Positions 6,680 to 13,012 of a stretch of 13,012 bases of DNA are shown one piece after another. The notes below the pieces were generated by a model. That model ran no database searches and had not been told where the DNA came from. It saw only the letters and a list, made by a program, of their open reading frames with translations. Made by a program: the position numbers and the translations under genes. The DNA is from Rhodothermaceae bacterium (GTDB lineage Bacteria; Bacteroidota; Rhodothermia; Rhodothermales; Rubricoccaceae), in assembly GCA_013003465.1 (NCBI GenBank), contig JABDIZ010000388.1, forward strand, positions 1 through 13,012, written 5' to 3'. Position 1 is the stretch's first letter, and every line of letters begins with the position of its first letter.

Positions 6680-6715
6680 GGCAGCACGTAGGCGAACGAG
6701 CCGGAGCGTGCTGCC
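6680..6715. repeat. Inverted repeat with 9-bp arms
   Basis: GGCAGCACG (6680-6688) is perfectly complementary to CGTGCTGCC (6707-6715), separated by 18 nt. It lies in the gene-free stretch, 45 nt before the second inverted repeat and about 150 nt upstream of the membrane protein start at 6863. No T-run follows on either strand. Confidence 0.45.
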
Positions 6716-6760
6716 GATGCCGAGGTCGTCACCCTGTGCTCGCAGAACCCTCGGATCGCG

Positions 6761-6793
6761 GAGCAATGCTCAGGAGGCTCCTAAGCGTTGCTC
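6761..6793. repeat. 33-nt long hairpin-forming inverted repeat
   Basis: GAGCAATGCT (6761-6770) pairs with AGCGTTGCTC (6784-6793) through nine Watson-Crick pairs and one G-T pair. After a single C/A mismatch the stem continues as AGGA (6772-6775) with TCCT (6779-6782) around a 3-nt loop. It ends 69 nt before the start at 6863. There is no T-run on either strand, so a protein operator or a structured leader or small RNA fits better than an intrinsic terminator. Confidence 0.5.
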
Positions 6794-6823
6794 TGAAACA
6801 GGCATGCCAGGGCCGGTTGCTGC

Positions 6824-6831
6824 TACCATAC
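6824..6831 (+). promoter_or_regulatory. Possible -10-like element of the 6863 gene
   Basis: TACCATAC ends 31 nt before the ATG at 6863. It matches the TAnCnTnC octamer seen before three other genes in the window. If it is real, transcription would start near 6838 and the two inverted repeats would lie upstream of the transcript, making them DNA sites rather than RNA hairpins. No clear -35 partner is seen. Confidence 0.25.
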
Positions 6832-6862
6832 CCGACGCCTCTTCTCCTCGCCCCGGTGTCCT

Positions 6863-7456
6863 ATGACTTCCTCCACCGCCGAGCAGCGCCTCCTCTACGT
6901 CGATACCAAGAACGCGATCATCGGTGGCGTCGTGACGGCGCTGGTGATCGGGGCAATCCTGCTGCTCGTCGGGGTCGCCGGCGGCTGGAAAGCAAAGGTG
7001 CTCCTCGAGAGTACCATGCCCACCACGCGCTTTCTATGTTCAGCGGTGATGACGGTGAGTGCCACCACGCTGGCGCTCATGCTCACCCTCCTCGGCCTCT
7101 CCAACAACATCGACGGCGACCTCAAGGCAGCACACTTCGAGCGGATCCGGCAGATCGCCCTGATCGACGTGATCGCCTTCATCGGCGCCACGGTGTTGCT
7201 GCTGGCTCACACCATCCCGTTCGGCGAAGACCTCGGCGTCGCGCAGCACGTCTACGTGATCGCCTACTACAGCATCATGAGCGGTGCGGCGCTGCTCGGC
7301 GGCACGCTCGTCGCCATGATCCTGATGCTCTACGACGCCGTGCGCGATCTCGTTCAGGTATTCTGTTCGGACAAGGAGAGTGACTTGCTGGTGGATAGCG
7401 AGGGCGGCCGCGAGGAGGAGCGATCCGACGGCCGCATGCAGCGCGAATCGGCGTGA
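6863..7456 (+). CDS. Four-helix integral membrane protein of unknown function
   Basis: This encodes a 197-residue protein with an N-terminal polar segment and four predicted membrane helices at about 17-40, 57-79, 98-119 and 130-158, ending in a charged cytoplasmic tail (residues 168-197, rich in E, D and R). Notable conserved-looking features are NNIDGDLKAAHFERIRQIALIDV between helices 2 and 3 and YDAVRDLVQVF after helix 4. I do not recognise a family, and no enzymatic motif is visible. The ATG at 6863 is chosen because it begins the only sensible N-terminus and no Shine-Dalgarno sequence exists to decide otherwise. The gene converges with the T9SS-cargo gene, with only 15 bp between their stops and no terminator seen. 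Its upstream region is unusually rich in dyads. Confidence 0.85.
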   Translation: MTSSTAEQRLLYVDTKNAIIGGVVTALVIGAILLLVGVAGGWKAKVLLESTMPTTRFLCSAVMTVSATTLALMLTLLGLSNNIDGDLKAAHFERIRQIALIDVIAFIGATVLLLAHTIPFGEDLGVAQHVYVIAYYSIMSGAALLGGTLVAMILMLYDAVRDLVQVFCSDKESDLLVDSEGGREEERSDGRMQRESA

Positions 7457-7471
7457 CCCTCCCATATGCCG

Positions 7472-8287
7472 CTACCGGCGCGTGATGCGCTGCGTGGCTA
7501 GATGGTCATCAACCATGAATCGGACGACGTAGACGCCTGCGGCAAGCGCAGCAGCCTCGAACGGAATCGCATGTGGCCCAGCTTCGAACGCACCACGGGC
7601 AAGCTGCGCGACACGCCGTCCCAGGAGATCGTAGACCGCGAGATCCATCGTCGCCGGGGCGCTCAGTTCGAAGCGCAGCGTTGTCGTAGTGGCGAACGGG
7701 TTGGGTGCTGCCGTGGAAGCGGCCAGGGAAGCGGGTGCGACGAGAGCCTCCTGCACGAACGCGATGGGCTCGAAAGCGGCGAGTCGGGCCAGCGAGGCCG
7801 CGGCTAGCCCGGCCGCCGCTTCGGCACTGGCTGCCCACGTGACGATGTGAAACGCCTCAGCGCCTTCAGGTAAGGTGGGCATATGGCGGCCATCGACCAC
7901 GAAGACGCCGCGCTCGCGGTACGCGGTGAAGCCGACGGCGTAGACCACCGAGCCATCGTCCCGGGTCACTTCGATGCGGTCGAAGGGGTGCCCGTCCAGC
8001 AAGACCGGATGCAGAGCTCCGGCCGTCCCCTCGGTGAACACTGCGAAGGCCTGGATGGGATCGTAGGTGGCCGAGGGGGCCGTCGCGAGGAGCGCGCCGA
8101 GGTGGCGCCCATCCGGCCGGAGGTAATCCGCAGCGAGTGCGTCGGTGGCGCCAGAAAGCCCCTCGGGCGTGAACGGCACGGCGACGGCGTCGAAGGGGCC
8201 GACCGCGGGGACTAATTCATTCACCGGGGTGGCGAGGACGGGCCAGGCAACGAGCGAAAGCGCGAGGGCTAGAGCGAACGGGCGCAT
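7472..8287 (-). CDS. Secreted protein with C-terminal T9SS sorting domain
   Basis: This encodes 271 residues. Residues 1-19 (MRPFALALALSLVAWPVLA) are a signal peptide. Residues 20 to about 185 are an Ala-rich region of unknown function with beta-like stretches (PFDRIEVTRDDGSVVYAVGF, RERGVFVVDGRHMP). Residues 190-271 form a Por-secretion/T9SS type A sorting domain with all usual blocks: APNPFATTTTLRFEL (194-208), VYDLLGRRV (218-226), LARGAFEAGPH (229-239), LAAGVYVVRF (248-257) and a final QRITRR. The protein should cross the inner membrane by Sec and the outer membrane by T9SS, then be released or anchored after removal of the domain. The frame is open up to 8395 and a start at 8320 is possible; the ATG at 8287 gives the cleanest signal peptide. 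The 262 bp between this start and the hrpB stop show no clear promoter or gene. Confidence 0.85.
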   Translation of the reverse strand: MRPFALALALSLVAWPVLATPVNELVPAVGPFDAVAVPFTPEGLSGATDALAADYLRPDGRHLGALLATAPSATYDPIQAFAVFTEGTAGALHPVLLDGHPFDRIEVTRDDGSVVYAVGFTAYRERGVFVVDGRHMPTLPEGAEAFHIVTWAASAEAAAGLAAASLARLAAFEPIAFVQEALVAPASLAASTAAPNPFATTTTLRFELSAPATMDLAVYDLLGRRVAQLARGAFEAGPHAIPFEAAALAAGVYVVRFMVDDHLATQRITRR

Positions 8288-8549
8288 TAGCAACAGGGGG
8301 AGGACGGAAGGGGTGCGCATGCCATCCACAAGGACCACGCCGCGTGCGATTAGCTGCGAGGAAACGATCGAATCGGCCCAGTAGGAGAGCGGCATACGGG
8401 GTGGCGCCCAACGAGGCTAGGCACGGAGGCGGTAAGGATTTCCGGAGATGGGTTTCGTTTCGAGGGGGCCTCGGTGGTTTCGGAGACGCAGTCATCCTTT
8501 CAGGTTGGTGCCCTGTCGCGAACCGATGGCTTTCAAAGCTCCAAGCCTC

Positions 8550-11048
8550 TTACTGCTTCCTTCGCTTGGCGCGCGCGGTGGGCTCGGCTGTGAGCGGATC
8601 CTCGGGCCAATGGTGCTTGGGGTAGCGGCCCCGCAGGTCCTTGCGTACATCGAAGTACCCCTCGCGCCAGAATGAGGCGAGGTCCTGGGTGACTTGCACC
8701 GGACGCTGGGCGGGCGAGAGCAGATGCATCGTGACAGGCACACGCCCGTCCGCGAGGCGCGGCGTTTCAGTCAGGCCGAATACCTCTTGCAGGCGCACCG
8801 CGAGCACCGGCGCCTCCGGGTCGGTGTAGTCGAGGGGACGGTTGGAGCCGCTGGGTACGACGAGGTGCGTGGGCGCGAGACGGTCGAGGTCGGCGCGCTC
8901 GGGCCAGCCGAGGCGGTTCAGGAGGAGCCCGGCAAGGTCGAGCTGCTGGAGGTCGGCCGCTGAGCGCAGGCCACCGAGGTAAGGGCGCAGCCAGGTCTCG
9001 AGATCAGCAAGCAGAGCGGTTTCTGAGACATCGGGCCATGTCTCGCCGAGGTGGTGGCGGAGAAACAGGAGCCGGTGCTGCACGCCACGGGCGGCCTTCG
9101 GCCACGGCAGGAGAGTCAGCTCGGAGGCGCGAATGGCTTCGAGCAAGGCGCCGATGATGGCTTCGGGGGCTGGGTCGGCCAGCGGTCCTTCGCGGAGCAC
9201 GACGGCGCCGAGTCGCTCGATGGCCTGTGCCCGCACCGTCTGTGCTTCGTCGTCCCATGCCACCACGGTCTCGCGTTCGATCTGATCCGCAAACCCCGTC
9301 TCGATCTCTTCTAGCGTGATCGGCGCCGCGAGGAAAACGCGGGCATCGCCTTGGCGCGAATCCAGGGCGGCGATGGCGAGGAACGGTTCGTCGGACAGCG
9401 GGTCGTGGTCGGGGAGGCGAGCGCTCCGGCCGTTGCGCAGGCGAAAGCGCCCGGGCGCCCGGCGTTGGGCGAGACGATCCGGGTAGGCCAGCGCCACGAG
9501 CAGCCCGGCCTCATTGAGATCCGCTGCTTCGAGCGCTGGAGCATCCAGACGGGTGCGCCAGCGCTGGGCTTCCTGCCGGGCCCGATGCAACGCCCCCCGG
9601 TGCACGGTGGCGCCCCGCAGATCGCTGGTGCGACCCGAGCGCAGGGCATCGAGGCGGAGGCGCAGGTCTATGTCGGGCGGGCCGCCTGCGCGGTGCAGCA
9701 GATCGCGCTCGTTGAGGAGCGCCGCGACGGCGGGGGTGAGCGCGTCCGTGTTGAAATCGTGGGCGCGGAGAAGGAGGTGCGCGAGGCGGGGATGCGTCGG
9801 GACCTCAGCCATGGCCCGGCCGTGGTCCGTGAGGTGCCCGTCGGCATCGAGCGCGCCGAGGTCGCGGAGGAGGTCGCGGCCCTGCGCGAAGGCCCCCTGC
9901 GGTGGTGCATCGAGCCAGGTCAGGTCGGCAGGGTCAGCGCCCCAGGCAGCAAGGTCAAGGGCGAGCGGGGCGAGGTCGGCATCGTAGATCTGAGGCGGCG
10001 TGTGGGGTACGAGGTTCGCTTGCGCGGTGCGGGTCCAGAGGCGGTAACAGACGCCCGGCGCCGTGCGTCCGGCCCGGCCTCGGCGCTGGTCAGCCGAGGC
10101 GCGCGAGACGCGCGTGGTGACGAGGCCCGTCATGCCGCTGCGCGGATCGAACCGGGGCCGCCGGACGAGCCCACTGTCCACCACCATGCGCACCCCCTCT
10201 ATAGTCAGGCTCGTTTCGGCGATGTCGGTCGAGAGCACCACTTTCCGGCGTCCCTGCGGGTCGGAGATGATGGCTCGGTCCTGCTCCGCGGCCGGGAGCG
10301 AGCCGTGGAGTGGAGTGATAACGACGTGGGCCGGGAGCATGCCGCCTTCCAGCAGCACCTGCGTGCGCGCAATCTCGCCTGCGCCCGGCAGGAACGCGAG
10401 GAGGTCGCCCTCGGTCTCGGCGAGGGCGCGTTGCACCGCGCCCGCCATAGCAGGTGCGATGCGCCCTTCGAGGGGACGGTCGTGGTAGTGCGTCTCGACG
10501 GGGAAGGCGCGGCCTTCGCTCGTGACGAGCGGCGCGTCGCCGAGCAGCGCCGCGATGGGGGCGCCGTCGAGCGTGGCGCTCATGACGAGCAGCCGCAGGT
10601 CGGGGCGGAAGAGGCTGCGGCTCTGGAGGGCGAGTGTGAGGCCGAGGTCAGCGGGGAGCGAGCGTTCGTGGAACTCGTCGAAGACGACGAGCCCGACGCC
10701 GCCGAGCGTGGGGTCGGCGTGCAGCATCCGGGTCAACACGCCCTCCGTCACCACCTCGATGCGCGTCCGAGTGCTCACGCGCGTGTCCATCCGCACGCGG
10801 TAGCCCACCGTTTCGCCCACGCGCTCGCCGAGCGTCTGTGCCATGCGCCGAGCCGCGGCCCGCGTCGCCAGTCGCCGCGGCTCCAGCATCACGATGCGCT
10901 GGTCTCCAAGCCACGCCTCGCCGAGGAGCGCCAGCGGCACGCGCGTGGTTTTGCCCGCCCCGGGTGGCGCCTGGAGGACGGCTGCCGGGCGACCGCGTAG
11001 GGCCTCCCGCAGCGCAGGAAGGGCAGCCTCGATAGGCAGCGATGACAC
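8550..11048 (-). CDS. hrpB: ATP-dependent RNA helicase HrpB (DEAH/RHA family)
   Basis: This encodes 832 residues of a cytoplasmic DEAH-type NTP-driven RNA helicase-like protein; the physiological role of HrpB is unsettled. Motifs in order: Walker A APPGAGKTT with G30-A-G-K33-T, motif II D124-E-F-H127 (DEFH, the HrpB variant of DEAH), motif III S157-A-T, motif V STDIAETSLT near 273, and motif VI Q321-RRGRAGR. A winged-helix/HA2-like region follows, then the long HrpB-specific C-terminal region ending in RGRYPKHHWPEDPL and a basic tail. The frame stays open to a TTG at 11084, but the GTG at 11048 gives MSSLPIEAALPAL, which matches the start known for E. coli HrpB (MSSLP), so it is preferred. 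No Shine-Dalgarno sequence is present. A TAGCTTAC box 39 nt upstream and an abutting dyad may control it. The gene diverges from the kinase gene. Confidence 0.95.
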   Translation of the reverse strand: MSSLPIEAALPALREALRGRPAAVLQAPPGAGKTTRVPLALLGEAWLGDQRIVMLEPRRLATRAAARRMAQTLGERVGETVGYRVRMDTRVSTRTRIEVVTEGVLTRMLHADPTLGGVGLVVFDEFHERSLPADLGLTLALQSRSLFRPDLRLLVMSATLDGAPIAALLGDAPLVTSEGRAFPVETHYHDRPLEGRIAPAMAGAVQRALAETEGDLLAFLPGAGEIARTQVLLEGGMLPAHVVITPLHGSLPAAEQDRAIISDPQGRRKVVLSTDIAETSLTIEGVRMVVDSGLVRRPRFDPRSGMTGLVTTRVSRASADQRRGRAGRTAPGVCYRLWTRTAQANLVPHTPPQIYDADLAPLALDLAAWGADPADLTWLDAPPQGAFAQGRDLLRDLGALDADGHLTDHGRAMAEVPTHPRLAHLLLRAHDFNTDALTPAVAALLNERDLLHRAGGPPDIDLRLRLDALRSGRTSDLRGATVHRGALHRARQEAQRWRTRLDAPALEAADLNEAGLLVALAYPDRLAQRRAPGRFRLRNGRSARLPDHDPLSDEPFLAIAALDSRQGDARVFLAAPITLEEIETGFADQIERETVVAWDDEAQTVRAQAIERLGAVVLREGPLADPAPEAIIGALLEAIRASELTLLPWPKAARGVQHRLLFLRHHLGETWPDVSETALLADLETWLRPYLGGLRSAADLQQLDLAGLLLNRLGWPERADLDRLAPTHLVVPSGSNRPLDYTDPEAPVLAVRLQEVFGLTETPRLADGRVPVTMHLLSPAQRPVQVTQDLASFWREGYFDVRKDLRGRYPKHHWPEDPLTAEPTARAKRRKQ

Positions 11049-11087
11049 GGGAGCAGGCGAGCAGTGGGTGCGAGGGCGCGGCAATTC

Positions 11088-11116
11088 GTAAGCTAGGCGG
11101 GATCGTCCGATCCTGC
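11088..11116 (-). promoter_or_regulatory. Dyad plus -10-like box between hrpB and the kinase gene
   Basis: GGATCG (11100-11105), TC, CGATCC (11108-11113) form a perfect 6-bp palindrome around 2 nt. After one mismatch it extends by GC/GC to 11097 and 11116, giving 8 of 9 pairs. On the minus strand TAGCTTAC (11095-11088) starts 2 nt after the dyad and ends 39 nt before the hrpB GTG, so the dyad would occupy the spacer or -35 region of an hrpB promoter. It also lies 35-54 nt before the kinase ATG and could affect both divergent genes. Confidence 0.4.
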
Positions 11117-11150
11117 TGCCTGTAGAGGGGCCTCCGATTTTCCACCCCGT

Positions 11151-12728
11151 ATGACGTTATTGCTGCGAAAGTTGCGCCTGCTCTGGGTCCGCTATCTGGT
11201 GCCGATGTCGCTGGAGCGGGACCTGCTCTTTCGCGCCACGATGGACGCCCTGACGCGGCGGGGGCTGCGCGTGGCTGGAGCATTGGGCCTGATCGGCGTC
11301 GTGCTGTACCTGCTGGGGCACCTCATCGCCGGAAAAGCGATGGTGTGGGGCTTCGCGGGCATCGACCCCGGCACCCGGGTCGTGCTCTGGGACAAGGTGC
11401 TCATTGCGGGCCTGAGCTTGATTCTGCTCGTCATCGCGCGGGTGCGGCCGCGCGTGCGCATCGGACGGACGGTAATGGGGCTGTTCTTGCTACTGACCGC
11501 CTGGGCCCTTGTGCTCGAGGGCGTCGCGCGGGGCGACTTTACCTTCACGGCCGGATGGCTCGCGCTCATTATGCTGGTTACGGTCGGGACTGTGCCCTTC
11601 CAGCCTTGGCAGACGGCGATGCTGTGCCTCGGCATCGCAGGGCTCTACCTGGGGTATGCGATCCAGCCCTCGGCCGCCGCTCCGGCGGGCGTGTCGGTCT
11701 CACGGATGATCTTCCTGGGCCTGGTCACCTTTCTGTGTACCACCATGAGCGCGTCGCTGTACGTCAGCCGGTACGAACAGTACCGGGCGCTCCGGCGTGT
11801 GGCGCGCCTGAAGGAATACCTCTCGGCACGTTCGGGCGCGCTCGAACAGGCGCTGGTCCGCGAGCGCGGCATGCAGGAGCAACTCGTGCAGAAGGAAAAG
11901 TTGGCCTCGCTCGGGCAACTCACCGCCGGGATCGCCCACGAAATCAAGAACCCGCTCAACTTCGTCAACAACTTTGCCCAGCTCTCGCAGGAGCTAATGG
12001 ACGAACTGAGCGAGGAACTCACCGAAGACCCCACGCGGCCAGTGGGCGAGGCATTGGCCGACGTGGCCGATCTCGTCTCCGATCTGCGCGCCAACACCAG
12101 CAAGATCGCTGAGCACGGCATGCGGGCCGACGGCATCGTCAAGAGCATGCTCGCGCACTCGCGGACGAGCCCCGGCGAGAAGCGCTCGGTGGATGTCAAC
12201 AAGCTGCTGAATGAGTACGTGGGGCTGGCCTACCACGGCATGCGCGCGCAGCACAGCGGCTTCAACGTCGAGTTCGAGCGCGACCTCGATGAGGAACTGA
12301 GCCCCATCCCGATGGTGCCCGAAGAAATCGGCCGGGTCTTCCTGAACCTGCTCGACAACGCCTTCGACGCCGTCCGCACTCGCGCGGAGCAAGACGGAGC
12401 GACGTACGCCCCCAAGATCCGGGTCGTCACCCGCCGGGAGCCCGATGGCGTCGCCATCCGAATTGCGGACAACGGGACCGGCATCCCGGCGGCAGTGAAG
12501 GAACGGGTCTTCGAGCCGTTCTTTACGACCAAGTCCTCTGGTGAGGGGACAGGCCTCGGGCTCTCGCTCTCCTACGAGATCATCACGCAGGGGCACGGCG
12601 GCACCATGGTCATGGAGACGGGAGAGGGCACCGGCACCGCCTTCGTGCTGACGCTGCCCTCCGTTCCCGAAACGAGCGTCGCTCACGAAGACCCTGTGGA
12701 GGATGCCGCGCCTCGCATCCACGGATGA
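11151..12728 (+). CDS. Membrane sensor histidine kinase
   Basis: This encodes a 525-residue inner-membrane histidine kinase. A basic cytoplasmic N-terminus (1-40, with RYLVP, ERD and LTRRGLRVAG) is followed by six predicted helices at about 41-60, 82-97, 107-124, 132-149, 155-172 and 184-204, with very short loops, so sensing is probably intramembrane or by a small ligand. A coiled-coil linker (about 208-252) leads to the H-box LASLGQLTAGIAHEIKNPLN with phospho-acceptor H263. The ATPase domain shows the N-box LNLLDNAFDA (N403), G1 DNGTGIP (D440), F-box FEPFFTTK and G2 GEGTGLGLS (466-472). All catalytic residues are present. There is no receiver domain and no response regulator in the window, so the partner is unknown. 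The stimulus is unknown. The ATG at 11151 is chosen because the next gene, a paralogue, starts with the same MTLL. No Shine-Dalgarno sequence is present. Confidence 0.95.
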   Translation: MTLLLRKLRLLWVRYLVPMSLERDLLFRATMDALTRRGLRVAGALGLIGVVLYLLGHLIAGKAMVWGFAGIDPGTRVVLWDKVLIAGLSLILLVIARVRPRVRIGRTVMGLFLLLTAWALVLEGVARGDFTFTAGWLALIMLVTVGTVPFQPWQTAMLCLGIAGLYLGYAIQPSAAAPAGVSVSRMIFLGLVTFLCTTMSASLYVSRYEQYRALRRVARLKEYLSARSGALEQALVRERGMQEQLVQKEKLASLGQLTAGIAHEIKNPLNFVNNFAQLSQELMDELSEELTEDPTRPVGEALADVADLVSDLRANTSKIAEHGMRADGIVKSMLAHSRTSPGEKRSVDVNKLLNEYVGLAYHGMRAQHSGFNVEFERDLDEELSPIPMVPEEIGRVFLNLLDNAFDAVRTRAEQDGATYAPKIRVVTRREPDGVAIRIADNGTGIPAAVKERVFEPFFTTKSSGEGTGLGLSLSYEIITQGHGGTMVMETGEGTGTAFVLTLPSVPETSVAHEDPVEDAAPRIHG

Positions 12729-12756
12729 ACACGGAGTGATTGTTGCCACGAATATG

Positions 12757-12785
12757 GATCGAACGGGTCGATCAGGGGTTGATCG
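12757..12785. promoter_or_regulatory. Overlapping GATCG dyads before the second signalling gene
   Basis: GATCGA (12757-12762) can pair with TCGATC (12768-12773), and CGATCA (12769-12774) with TGATCG (12780-12785), each around a 5-nt loop. The two share bases 12769-12773, so only one can form in a given RNA. They lie 28 nt after the kinase stop and 27 nt before the next ATG. They may act as an operator, an attenuator or an intercistronic RNA element. Confidence 0.35.
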
Positions 12786-12812
12786 GTCACACAATTTGAA
12801 CACGTTCTCCCG

Positions 12813-13012
12813 ATGACCCTTCTCGAACGGCGAATCCGCGTTGCCCTGGCGCGCTACTTCGTGCCCCGTGTGCAAGAGCGTGATCCGCAGTTTCGGAATG
12901 TGCTGCGTACGCTCACACAGCGGGGGCTCCACGTGGCGGGGCTGCTCACAGCAGCGGGGGTGGTGCTCTACCTCATCTTCCGGGTGCTGATCCGAGGCGC
13001 CGAGGTGATCTG
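12813..13012 (+). CDS. N-terminus of a second membrane signalling protein, paralogue of the kinase (cut by window edge)
   Basis: From the ATG at 12813 the frame is open to the window end, giving 66 complete codons. The translation begins MTLLERRIRVALARYFVP and aligns without gaps to the N-terminus of the kinase at 11151: 30 of the first 54 residues are identical, including MTLL, RY-VP, ERD, FR, LT-RGL-VAG and GVVLYL. This covers the cytoplasmic N-terminus (1-40) and the start of membrane helix 1 (about 41-60). The rest lies outside the window, so the output domain is unseen; another histidine kinase is the simplest guess, but a cyclase or other effector on the same membrane module is possible. 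It starts 84 bp after the kinase stop in the same direction and may be cotranscribed. No Shine-Dalgarno sequence is present. The paralogy is directly visible; the function is inferred. Confidence 0.88.
   Translation, partial: MTLLERRIRVALARYFVPRVQERDPQFRNVLRTLTQRGLHVAGLLTAAGVVLYLIFRVLIRGAEVI

Larger units (their letters stand above)
6383..6862. other. 480-bp stretch without an intact gene
   Basis: No intact coding sequence can be supported here. The left half holds the probable remnant of a TPR protein on the minus strand (6441-6604). The right half holds two long inverted repeats (6680-6715, 6761-6793) and a possible promoter element (6824-6831) of the next gene. A plus-strand frame is open across the stretch, but its Arg/Ser-rich translation lacks any domain-like pattern and it is antisense to the TPR remnant. 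Confidence 0.6.

Noticed and set aside
6369..6866. A 165-codon plus-strand frame across the gene-poor stretch
   Set aside because: It shows no domain or membrane pattern and is Arg/Ser-rich. It lies antisense to the TPR-like segment, which has much better codon and motif character.
8461..8473. A CGAGG/CCTCG hairpin between hrpB and the T9SS-cargo gene, as an hrpB terminator
   Set aside because: It has only a 5-bp stem and no T-run on the minus strand, and it is too weak to call in such GC-rich DNA.
9351..11000. A 549-codon open frame on the plus strand, antisense to hrpB
   Set aside because: It mirrors the codon bias of hrpB, has no recognisable domain, and the hrpB reading carries all helicase motifs.
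11049..11084. An earlier TTG start for HrpB
   Set aside because: The 12 added residues are Pro/Arg/Cys-rich and unlike the family. The GTG at 11048 gives the MSSLP start and leaves room for a promoter box.
1..13012. CRISPR array, transposon, prophage, toxin-antitoxin or defence genes, tRNA, rRNA
   Set aside because: No regularly spaced direct repeats, transposase, integrase, phage or nuclease motifs were seen on either strand, and no sequence resembling a tRNA T-arm with matching acceptor stem.

Overview
The window is GC-rich, densely coded chromosomal DNA that most likely comes from a member of the Rhodothermota (the Salinibacter/Rhodothermus/Rubricoccus group) or a close relative within the wider Bacteroidota superphylum. 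Four things point there: (i) a secreted protein ending in a type IX secretion (T9SS) sorting domain; (ii) a DUF2911 lipoprotein and a histidine kinase with the GIAHEIKNPLNFVNNF box, both common in that superphylum; (iii) no convincing Shine-Dalgarno sequence in front of any of the genes, a habit of that superphylum; and (iv) strong G/C bias at third codon positions. The assignment is an inference from content, not from a database match.

Layout, left to right. 1-609 (+) is the 3' part of a putative exported beta-rich protein of unknown function, closed by a long hairpin (633-665). 741-1349 (+) is a DUF2911 lipoprotein, followed by a 12-bp-stem terminator (1376-1418). 1431-3185 (+) is an exported DUF885-family metallopeptidase-like protein. 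It converges with a DUF421 (YetF-like) membrane protein (3196-3747, -). A 206-bp divergent intergenic region carrying a 25-nt near-perfect palindrome (3803-3827) separates the DUF421 gene from an exported YceI-family protein (3954-4538, +). After a leader with competing stems comes a cytoplasmic M24 Xaa-Pro aminopeptidase (4701-6110, +), followed closely by a small membrane protein (6140-6382, +).

6383-6862 is the largest stretch without an intact gene. It holds a probable frame-broken remnant of a TPR protein on the minus strand (6441-6604) and two strong inverted repeats (6680-6715 and 6761-6793) ahead of a four-helix membrane protein of unknown function (6863-7456, +). That gene converges with a T9SS-cargo-like secreted protein (7472-8287, -). 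The right part holds the RNA helicase-like HrpB (8550-11048, -), diverging from a six-helix membrane histidine kinase (11151-12728, +). Immediately behind the kinase starts a second gene (12813 onward, cut by the window edge), whose N-terminus is clearly paralogous to that of the kinase.

How the genes work together: I see no large operon and no defence system, phage, transposon, CRISPR array, tRNA or rRNA. Most genes look like independent housekeeping, envelope or peptide-catabolism functions (DUF885 protein, aminopeptidase P, exported YceI, DUF2911). The closest thing to an unusual system is the tandem pair of signalling genes sharing a distinctive N-terminal segment, with no response regulator in view. 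Several dyad elements in intergenic regions deserve a closer look as operators or RNA structures. All functional assignments rest on motifs read by eye; none has been tested by a search.
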